Assembly: GCA_016987375.1 (NCBI GenBank)
Contig: PJRA01000473.1
Span: 449,412-464,165, forward strand
From: Brachionus koreanus
Lineage: Eukaryota > Rotifera > Eurotatoria > Ploima > Brachionidae
Direction: 5' to 3'
Length of the DNA stretch: 14,754 nt
This document shows, piece by piece, positions 8,957 to 14,754 of this stretch. The translations under genes were made by a program, and so were the position numbers. The notes beneath the pieces were generated by a model. It was not told the origin of the DNA and did no database searches. It saw nothing but the letters and a program-made list of their open reading frames with translations. Every line of letters starts with the position of its first letter. The stretch's first letter is position 1.

Positions 8957-9281
8957 CGGCAGCCTCTTCTGCTCGTTCACGATCACTACTATCAATTACA
9001 TAAAACAAACCATCTGTATTTTGATAATAGTGCTTCCATAATTGTCTGATTTTTTTTTGACCACCGACATCCCATACAGTAAAACTTATTCCTTTGCATG
9101 GCGAGACAGTTTCAACATTGAATCCAATTGTTGGAATTGAGCATATATTCTCATTTAGTTTCACTTTATAAAGAATAGTTGTCTTTCCAGCATTGTCCAG
9201 GCCAAGCAAAAGTATTCTACTTGGGTTACCCTCATTCCAATTGGAAAACAAATCTATTAATTTAGATAAATAAATTCCCAT
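8715..9281 (-). CDS. ADP-ribosylation factor (Arf) family GTPase, intact
   Basis: 188 residues, against about 181 for Arf1. Arf proteins recruit coat and effector proteins to membranes when bound to GTP. The sequence starts [12 protein letters not shown]: Gly2 for N-myristoylation and an amphipathic helix. It has the P-loop GLDNAGKT (27-34), switch I IPTIGFN with Thr 51, interswitch Trp 70, switch [10 protein letters not shown] with Gln 75, NKQD (130-133) and the CALTGDG region (165-171). All residues needed for nucleotide binding and hydrolysis are present. I chose the ATG at 9281 because it gives MG and the usual Arf length; the frame is open upstream only through non-ATG codons. An upstream ATG at 9313-9311 opens a short overlapping frame. 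The poly(A) signal (plus strand 8709-8714) directly follows the stop. It is head to head with the paralog at 9687. Confidence 0.92.
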   Translation of the reverse strand: MGIYLSKLIDLFSNWNEGNPSRILLLGLDNAGKTTILYKVKLNENICSIPTIGFNVETVSPCKGISFTVWDVGGQKKIRQLWKHYYQNTDGLFYVIDSSDRERAEEAAEELHGIMEDDSMRGVPVVVIANKQDLPNAMTCTEIVQKLNLESLSKNQSKWFIQSACALTGDGIYESMEQMGKMVKEKQK

Positions 9282-9686
9282 TTCAATTCTTGATCTATTG
9301 TATTTTCTGACATTTTTTTCCAATTCTAAAACAGTATTTATTACCAATTATGTGCCATTGGTGTTCAAAAATACGTGTATGAAATCTTAAATTTTTATTA
9401 CTAAATTTTGAACACGGTGGAAATTTTACTATTTTAATAAAAAAATTATGAATTTTTTTTAACTTAATTAAAAGTTTAATTTTAACATCTAATTTGAAAT
9501 AACTTGAACAATTCAAGTAATTTCAATTTTCAAAATAAAATTATGAGAAATATTTTTACCTTTGAAAGTAAGAATAAAATTTGCTTTTATTGAGCAATTA
9601 AAATAAACCAAATTATGCCGTCTTCTTAGCTAGAATTTGTTTGATACATCTCAAAATATTTGATAAATATATTTTTTTAAAAACAA
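9282..9686. promoter_or_regulatory. Shared intergenic region between divergent Arf genes
   Basis: This 405-bp A/T-rich spacer separates the two divergent Arf start codons, so it must hold both promoters or a bidirectional one. No unambiguous TATA element can be singled out. On the minus strand an ATG at 9313-9311 precedes the Arf start in another frame and would read 18 codons past it, a possible translational brake if the transcript includes it. A GTAA (about 9342-9345) and TTTTAG (about 9326-9331) could also mark a short 5' leader intron. Confidence 0.4.
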
Positions 9687-10241
9687 ATGGGGGCTCTGAA
9701 TACCAAGTTTGGTGCTGAAAAGAAAAAAATAATCTGCCAAGTTTTGATCCTTGGACTCAACCATAGTGGAAAGACAACAGTCTTTTTCAGCATGAGAGAT
9801 AAACACAACATATTTACCATACCAGCTATAGGCTTTAATTCAGAAACTTTTTCCACTGAAAGTGGAGTTTGCCTACGAGTCTGCGATTTGGGAAATTATA
9901 AAAAAGTTAAGCCAACTTGGAAAGAATATTTCAAGGAAAGTGAGGCCTTATTTTTTGTTATCGATAGTACTGATCCATTTAGATTGAGCGAAGCTTCCCA
10001 AGAATTGCATGGTATAATGGAAGATGACTCAATGCGAGGTGTTCCTGTTGTTGTAATTGCAAACAAACAAGATCTACCCAATGCAATGACATGCACAGAA
10101 ATTGTCCAGAAATTGAACCTCGAAAGTTTGTCTAAAAATCAAAGTAAATGGTTCATACAAAGTGCTTGTGCTTTGACAGGCGATGGTATTTATGAATCAA
10201 TGGAGCAAATGGGCAAAATGGTCAAAGAAAAACAAAAATGA
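9687..10241 (+). CDS. Arf-like pseudo-GTPase, chimeric with the neighbouring Arf
   Basis: 184 residues starting MGALNTKFGAEKKK, with a myristoylation-type Gly2. Residues 1-105 are a divergent Arf fold; residues 106-184 are identical to the Arf at 8715-9281. The P-loop is kept in altered form (GLNHSGKT, 23-30) and NKQD is intact in the shared half. The GTP-sensing residues are not: switch I is IPAIGFN (Ala 47 for the Mg-binding Thr), the interswitch Trp is Cys 66, and DVGGQ is DLGNY (Asn 70, Tyr 71). In known Arfs those positions bind Mg, contact the gamma-phosphate and position the catalytic water. It may therefore bind nucleotide poorly or be unable to hydrolyse GTP. The frame is open and the changes are clustered, which argues for a diverged protein rather than random decay. 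AATAAA at 10242-10247 follows the TGA directly. Confidence 0.85.
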   Translation: MGALNTKFGAEKKKIICQVLILGLNHSGKTTVFFSMRDKHNIFTIPAIGFNSETFSTESGVCLRVCDLGNYKKVKPTWKEYFKESEALFFVIDSTDPFRLSEASQELHGIMEDDSMRGVPVVVIANKQDLPNAMTCTEIVQKLNLESLSKNQSKWFIQSACALTGDGIYESMEQMGKMVKEKQK

Positions 10242-10253
10242 AATAAAAATTTA
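10000..10253 (+). repeat. 254-bp identical inverted copy, arm 2
   Basis: Partner of 8703-8956 in inverted orientation, with 1043 bp between the arms. It begins one base before the codon boundary of the shared ELHG block and runs 12 bp past the TGA stop. The preceding codons (SEASQ here, EEAAE in the other gene) already differ, so the junction is abrupt. Confidence 0.97.
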
Positions 10254-10773
10254 TTATTATTTATTAAAATTTATTAATTTATTGTAAATAAAATATTTAA
10301 ATTTTGATTTTTAAATTTTTTGACAATTCAATTTTTAATATATAATTTATCTTAATAACTTTATTTTAAATTTTTATGAGAAATTAAACCGGACTTTCTG
10401 GTATCAAATATGAACTCTAATAAACATATTTCCTTAACAATTAACACTCAAAAACCTAAGGGGTTTTTTCGATTCTTTTTGGTACTTCTATTGATTGTTA
10501 ATCCACAAATTTAATCTTTTTTGAAATTTTTTTTTTCAGCAAAACTAAAATCAAAAAAATATTATAAATAATTAATTTTGATTACAAAATAATTTTATTT
10601 TTATGCTAAAAAAATGTAAAGTTAAACCCGAAGAGGGTTTTTTTGGACTCTTCAAAAATAGTGTTTTTTTTTTGTAAAATAAATAAAATAAATGGCTAAT
10701 TATGCTTCTAAATCCAAAATGTACTTAATTTCAATTAATTCCTTTAATTAAAAATTCATTTTTAAACCATATC
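10254..10773. other. AT-rich intergenic region with two GGGTTTTTT motif copies
   Basis: No gene is visible. Two related blocks stand out: ACCTAAGGGGTTTTTTCGAT at about 10454-10473 and ACCCGAAGAGGGTTTTTTTG at about 10626-10645, the second directly after TTAA at 10622-10625. Because a piggyBac-like N-terminal fragment starts about 150 bp downstream, the second could be a decayed transposon terminus at a TTAA target. This is weak evidence. Confidence 0.35.
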
Positions 10774-11108
10774 ACGAAGAAAAGCTACTTTAGAAGCTCA
10801 AAACTTATAAGAAATGCGGAAGATACTCAATTGAAAGTCTCTGATGATAATGATAATGATAATGAAAACAATGATAACATTGATGATTATTTTGAAGAAG
10901 AAATGGAGACAATAAATCACCCTTTTTTTTATTTGACTCAGATGAAGAACCTGAACACGAAGAAGGATCTAAGATTGATAAAGTTTCGAAAAATGGAACT
11001 ATATGGATAAGATTGAATAACGGAGAAGAGGGCATTAAAATTAAATTGCACAAATTTAATTTTAAAATTAAGAAGTTATCTTATGGCATGGATTTAAATG
11101 CTAGGTAA
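10774..11108 (+). pseudogene. Decayed N-terminal transposase fragment, possibly piggyBac-like
   Basis: A plus-strand frame from 10774 reads TKKSYFRSSKLIRNAED and then a strongly acidic stretch (DDNDNDNENNDNIDDYFEEE). At a T8 run (10923-10930) the frame changes and continues LFDSDEEPEHEEGSK and then KNGTIW. An acidic N-terminus followed by a DGT-x-W type motif is the usual start of piggyBac-family (DDE_Tnp_1_7) transposases. The codon before TKKS is ATC where an ATG would be expected. The frame ends at 11106-11108 inside the first motif unit of the MULE end array, so the MULE appears to have cut it off. The family assignment is tentative. Confidence 0.4.
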
Positions 11109-11316
11109 AAAATTCAAAATGCTAGGTAAATTTTTTAAAAATATTCTAGGTAAAAAATTTAAAATGCTAGGTAAAAAATTTACTTTGCTAGGTAAAAAAA
11201 AAACTAATTTAAAAAATAAAAATGCTAGGTAAATAATTTTAAATGCTAATTAAATTATTTTAAATGCTTATTGTTAAAATTCATAATGCTAGGTAAAAAA
11301 ATCAAAGTGCTAGGTT
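11098..11316 (+). repeat. Left end array: about eleven 21-bp units with GCTAGGTAA
   Basis: Motif starts fall at about 11100, 11121, 11144, 11166, 11187, (11203, degenerate), 11224, 11245, 11266, 11288 and 11309. Most spacings are 21-23 bp. The core GCTAGGTAA is followed by A/T-rich filler; units near 11245 and 11266 have decayed cores (GCTAATTAA, GCTTATTGT). These are likely transposase-binding sites. Confidence 0.85.
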
Positions 11317-11338
11317 GTTTGATAATAATGATATATTT

Positions 11339-11425
11339 AACAGGAAGGAAGTAAACTAATGCAATACCTTTATCAAAAGATAAATTAAACAGGAAAGAAG
11401 CTAATTAATGGAAGATCTCTTTTAG
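11339..11425 (+). repeat. Imperfect 49-bp tandem duplication upstream of the transposase
   Basis: AACAGGAAGGAAG at 11339 is followed 49 bp later by AACAGGAAAGAAG at 11388. The following bases (CTAATGCAATACCTTT and TTAATGGAAGATCTCTTT) also align. The two copies lie between the left end array and the TATA box, where transcriptional control sites would be expected. Confidence 0.6.
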
Positions 11426-11450
11426 TTATTTAATTGATTGAGTCCTCGAT

Positions 11451-11457
11451 TATATAA
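11451..11457 (+). promoter_or_regulatory. Candidate TATA box of the MULE transposase gene
   Basis: TATATAA, preceded by the GC-containing AGTCCTCGAT, lies 53 bp before the ATG at 11510. That leaves room for a start site near 11480 and a short leader. In DNA this AT-rich such matches occur by chance, so the call rests mainly on position. Confidence 0.4.
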
Positions 11458-11509
11458 ATTAGACTGATTTTATTAAAAATTAAAAGCATAAACTAATCTT
11501 AAGTCAAAA

Positions 11510-13455
11510 ATGAGTTCAAAAAGCCAAAATGTTAAAATAAATGCCGTCTTACCGGATTATTTCACTGACAGTGATACATGCGATGGTGAAAATGATATCG
11601 AAAATATAGCTAAAAAAAAAAATCAATTCGATATAAATATATATTAATAAAAACACTTGAAACAACAGAAGAAGCTCTTCAATCGATCGATTTAACAGTT
11701 TGGGCTAAATGGTACAGCAATTCCTGTTCAGATGGTCAAAAAGTTTATTATCGATGTAAATTAGCAAAATTCCGAGAAAAACAATGCGAAAAAAAAATAT
11801 ATTTGCATTATTTGAGCGACAGCCTCAAAGTAAATATTTATGAAACAGTGAATGAGCATACGCATTTAGACCATAGTGACAAAAAAATGTCAGCCGAAGT
11901 AAAAGCCAAAATAGTTGAATTTTTCAAACTTAACATCAAACCTAATGCTATTCTAGAGCTACTCAGAGAACAAAATATGAAAGTTCCAAAAAAGTCGATA
12001 TTAATAGCTTTTCTAAGAAAGATTCGAAAAGAAAAATTTGGAAAAACAATATTAAGTCTTGGGGAACTAGAAAACTGGTGTAAAAATAATTCTTTTAGTC
12101 GAAATGATGAAGATACACCTTTTGTTGCAGATTATTTTATAAACTATGGTGATGAAATGGATTATGACTATGAAAATCAAGATGAAGATGACGAAACAGA
12201 TGATTTGAGCTTGCCATTCTTTCGTTTATTCATAACTACACAGCGTCTTTTAGAGTAAGTGTTTTACATTTTTTAAAAAATTAACTTATTGATTTTATTT
12301 TTAAGACTAACTCTGGAAACAAACAAGGTTCATATCGATGCTACATACAAATTAGTTTGGCAAGGTTTTCCAATTTTTATAGTTGGCACAACTGATATTG
12401 CCAAACATTTTCATCCATTCGGAATAGCAGTTTGTACAAATGAACAAACAAATGATTTCAAATTCATCTTTAATGGAATTTCTAAAGGGTTAGAATTAAT
12501 TAATAAACAGAAATTTGATCCTAAAGTATTAATTTCTGATGGGTCAATAGCGATTCGAAACGCATTCAAAGATATTTATAAATGTTCACAAATGGTTATG
12601 TGTTCTTGTCACATGTTCAGGGCAGTTGATAAATCGATCGACGCAAAGGTGACAAACGAAACTGACAAAGAATCAATTAAAAAAGATATTCGAATATTGC
12701 AAATTTCGGCATCAAGAGATATATTTCAAAAAGCTATTCATTTATTTTTGAAAAAATGGAAAAAATATCAAGATTTCGTAATATATTTTCAAAAAGAATG
12801 GGTTGATACTTTAAATGGCTGGTATGAAGGCTACAGCGATGTAAAATATACTCCATCTCATAATAATGCTTTAGAGGCCACAAATAAAGTAATCAAAGAC
12901 AAAAACACACTAAGAGAACGATTAAATTTATCGCAATTTTTAATTGTTAGCTGCGATATTGCCAAAAATTGGTCGCTTGATAGATCACCATCCGAGATAA
13001 ATCGTCGTATTTTCTATAAAGAACAGCCAATTGATCTTCAATTGAACACAAAAGCATATCAATGGCTAAAGTTGAATAAAACAACGCTTATTTATGAATC
13101 AAAAATATCAAAAAGTACAGATTATTTCGTACCAACTTTTTCAGAATTAAATATAAAAGATGAAGACGTCATCAATTATTCCAATCTTGCATGGAATACA
13201 TTTCAGAGATACTCAAAAATTAACTATAAAGTTTGGTGCATAACAATGCCAGATGATGGCTCAAATGGTAATTGGACAAATGGATCATGCACTTGTCCAC
13301 ATTATTTGAAAAATTATATTTGCAAACATCTAGTTGGTCTAGCTATGCGATTAAAATATATTAAAGTTCCTGCTGCTGCTAAAGATGTTCCGATCGGCGA
13401 AAAAAGAAAACGTGGTCGTCCAGCCAAAGCATTGCAAGCTCTCATGAGACAATAG
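11510..13455 (+). CDS. MULE transposase: FLYWCH-like finger, DDE domain, SWIM finger, AT-hook
   Basis: Reading segments are 11510-11622, then after a frame change in an A11 run (11612-11622) 11623-12254, and after a 51-nt intron (12255-12305) 12306-13455. The N-terminus (MSSKSQNVK) is acidic. A FLYWCH/WRKY-type zinc finger follows: YYRC, KQC nine residues on, and EHTH. An acidic linker precedes the catalytic domain. That domain has HIDATYKLVWQGFP (Asp at 12337), VLISDGSIAIRNAF (Asp at 12538) and NNALEATNKVIK (Glu at 12874), a complete DDE set for Mutator-like cut-and-paste transposition. The SWIM finger CTCPHYLKNYICKH is at 13288-13329, and KRGRPAK near the C-terminus is an AT-hook. The ATG at 11510 is 53 bp after a TATA box. 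One base is missing, or two gained, at the A11 run; this is either real inactivation or a sequencing error. Confidence 0.85.
12255..12305 (+). other. 51-nt intron in the transposase gene
   Basis: The donor is GTAAGT at 12255 and the acceptor TTTTTAAG ends at 12305. Splicing joins QRLLE to LTLETNKVHIDATY within one reading frame. The intron length is a multiple of three but carries an in-frame TAA at 12256-12258, so an unspliced transcript ends right after the zinc-finger and acidic region, before all catalytic residues. Confidence 0.85.
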
Positions 13456-13519
13456 ACCGCAGTATTTTTTTATTTTAATGATTTAAATTACTACGTTTTT
13501 TATTGCTTCGGTTTTTTTT

Positions 13520-13695
13520 TTAGTTAGCAAATGTTTTTTTTACCTAGCATTTTATTTTTTTTACCTAGCAATTTTTGTGTTTACCTAGAAAAATCAATAA
13601 ATATTACCTAGCAAAAAATAATTTTTAACTTAGTTTGTTTTCTACCTAGCAAATTAAACTTTTTACCTAGCATTTTGAATTTTTTACATTGCGAA
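13520..13695 (-). repeat. Right end array: about nine inverted 21-bp units with TTACCTAGC
   Basis: Cores occur near 13522 (degenerate), 13542, 13563, 13583, 13606, 13627 (degenerate), 13644, 13665 and 13686 (ACATTGC, degenerate). Most spacings are 20-23 bp, with one of 17. This is the reverse complement of the left array and marks the other end of the transposon. It begins only about 65 bp after the transposase stop. Confidence 0.85.
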
Positions 13696-13919
13696 AATTA
13701 TTAAAGTCATTAGTAGTCCATTTACATAGAAATTAAAAATAGTTATTATAAAAATGGAATTATTGAATACGCTTTCAAAAGAAGCAATATGAGCAAGAAG
13801 AGTTAATAAATTATTTCCATTTTTTTCAGTAAATAAATTTTAAAAACAAATTTTTTTTCATTATGTTGAATTTCGATTTCTGATTGTTAGATTTAATGAT
13901 TTAATAGTTCATTTGCTAC
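13696..13919. other. AT-rich sequence between the MULE and the piggyBac-like relic
   Basis: No coding sequence is visible beyond short fragments. It may be the continuing body of the degraded minus-strand transposon that ends at 14350, but nothing recognisable remains. Confidence 0.35.
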
Positions 13920-14354
13920 TGCGTTTTCATGATTATTTGATTTTTGTATGTCATTAGAGCAATGTTTGACACAAATTTAGAATATCGGTTGACCAAAAGA
14001 AGCCATCTTCACCGAAAAAATCATTGATTCGTTCAAATCATTATTATCTTAGCTATCAATACCGACTATATCACTTAATTCTTCATTCTAAAAATCGTTT
14101 TAACTACTTGAATCAATGTCAGTATCAATTTGCTCTTTATTTCCATCATTTTTAGACTCATTACTCTCACTGGATACATAATTTGAAAATTTTGAACTAT
14201 TTCTTTTCAATTTAGACATTTTAAATCAAAATTCAATAAAAATGAGGTAAAAAATCAAAATTTTATTATTTTTTTATTGCAAAAATATTTTATCAAAAAC
14301 CTTGTAAAAAATCTGGGGTCAGTCTGGACTCCAACATGATCATTCTAGGGTTAA
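13920..14354 (-). pseudogene. Degraded piggyBac-like element: TTAA terminus and N-terminal transposase remnant
   Basis: On the minus strand the sequence begins TTAA (14354-14351) followed by CCCTAGAATGATC. The classical piggyBac end is TTAA followed by CCCTAGAAAGAT, so the terminus matches closely. About 130 bp inward an ATG (14219-14217) opens MSKLKRNSSKFSNYVSSES and then an acidic region with in-frame stops (TAA at 14102-14100, more after NDF and GIDS). In a shifted frame it continues GEDGFFWSTDILNLCQTLL near 13960-14005. The acidic N-terminus plus DG-x-x-W fits piggyBac-type transposases. Everything past the N-terminus is lost or replaced. It is dead and probably old. Confidence 0.5.
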
Positions 14355-14754
14355 TCAATTCTTGGTTTTCTTTTGTAATAGACAAAAACGATTAACTATT
14401 TTTTATAGAAGAAATCTTCTTTATTAAATTAACTTTTTTTTTAGCTATAATAATATTAGAAATAAAAATATTGATAAAAGAATAAATTTTAAAATAACTA
14501 CTACTAGTATACAAGTACTAGTAATAAACACCCAAAATAAATTGAGACAAATAATGAAATGAACATAGAATTCAGATAAGAAAGATGAGGTAAGAGAAGT
14601 ATAATGAAGAATGTATAACCAAACCAAAATAGTAAGGAAGTGGTTCTATTGGAATTTGATGTTGCACGAGCTATTTTTATCTATGATTATTTTCTATATT
14701 TGACAAAAGGCTAAATTCTAACAGAAATGTTGATATTTTATGAAACATAATTTT
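14355..14754. other. AT-rich intergenic sequence without recognisable features
   Basis: No gene, RNA or transposon could be recognised. The minus-strand hydrophobic ORF at 14445-14627 is a low-complexity reading. A small paired TACTAGTA motif at about 14504-14522 is the only visible structure. Confidence 0.5.

Larger units (their letters stand above)
11097..13695 (+). mobile_element. Mutator-like (MULE) DNA transposon with tandem-repeat ends
   Basis: A unit of about 2.6 kb bounded by inverted arrays of a GCTAGGTAA motif (11098-11316 and 13520-13695) and carrying one transposase gene between them. The outermost segments match after reverse complementation: TAAAAAATTCAAAATGCTAG occurs at 11106-11125 and, inverted, at the right end near 13668-13687. 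The internal order is left array, a 49-bp imperfect direct repeat, TATA box, transposase, right array. MULEs normally make 8-11 bp target duplications; I could not find a convincing one in the A/T-rich flanks, so the exact ends may be off by several bases. Confidence 0.75.

Noticed and set aside
8864..9049. Plus-strand ORF of 61 codons
   Set aside because: It lies wholly opposite the minus-strand Arf coding sequence, whose domains are clear; it is a shadow frame.
9295..9516. Minus-strand ORF upstream of the intact Arf gene
   Set aside because: Lys/Ile/Phe-rich low-complexity reading in the promoter region, in a different frame from the Arf; no homology recognised.
9896..10096. Minus-strand ORF of 66 codons
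   Set aside because: It is antisense to the plus-strand Arf-like gene and has no recognisable features.
10805..11053. Minus-strand ORF of 82 codons rich in His, Tyr and Ser
   Set aside because: It is the complement of the acidic GAT/AAT-repeat tract of the plus-strand transposase fragment; its composition is a by-product of that tract.
11098..11316. CRISPR-like regularly spaced repeats
   Set aside because: The spacers are A/T filler rather than unique sequences, the genome is eukaryotic, and the same motif appears inverted at the other end of a transposase gene, which fits transposon ends.
14445..14627. Hydrophobic 60-codon minus-strand ORF resembling a membrane protein
   Set aside because: Hydrophobic Leu/Ile/Phe content is expected from T-rich DNA; no start context, partner or motif supports it.

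Overview
The window is AT-rich eukaryotic DNA with spliceosomal introns, AATAAA signals and many decayed transposable elements. A heterotrimeric G-protein alpha subunit of the G12/13 class points to an animal. The base composition, the small Arf paralogs and the FLYWCH/MULE/SWIM transposase would suit a small invertebrate such as a rotifer. That is inference; no ribosomal or mitochondrial marker is present to settle it.

Layout, left to right. Positions 1-190 hold a minus-strand relic of a non-LTR retrotransposon reverse transcriptase, with its FADD catalytic motif still readable. Positions 1284-5530 hold a two-exon G-alpha-12/13-like gene of about 434 codons, with one phase-0 intron of 2942 bp. 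The intron carries a frameshifted LINE fragment, a short tRNA-derived SINE with a perfect 12-bp target-site duplication, and two diverged copies of an AT-rich repeat. Positions 5794-6192 hold a coding-looking ORF of unknown function. Positions 6193-8151 contain no gene but do contain a 46-bp perfect palindrome and a foldback (MITE-like) element. Positions 8152-8535 are a broken SWIM-finger transposase tail.

The most informative locus is 8703-10253. Two Arf-family GTPase genes lie head to head. Their 5' halves are clearly diverged, but their last 254 bp (C-terminal half, stop codon, poly(A) signal) are identical base for base, in inverted orientation. The plus-strand copy has lost the switch residues that Arf proteins use to sense and hydrolyse GTP (switch I Thr to Ala, DVGGQ to DLGNY, interswitch Trp to Cys). 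The locus therefore looks like a normal Arf plus a pseudo-GTPase whose tail was recently overwritten by gene conversion or acquired by partial duplication.

Positions 11097-13695 form a Mutator-like (MULE) transposon. Its two ends are inverted arrays of a motif containing GCTAGGTAA, repeating about every 21 bp. It encodes a transposase with a FLYWCH-like zinc finger, DDE residues, a SWIM finger and an AT-hook. The transposase is interrupted by a frameshift at an A11 run and by a 51-nt intron containing an in-frame stop. The MULE sits between two decayed N-terminal transposase fragments that look piggyBac-like. The right-hand one is preceded by a TTAA-CCCTAG terminus at 14345-14354. The remainder to 14754 is featureless AT-rich sequence.
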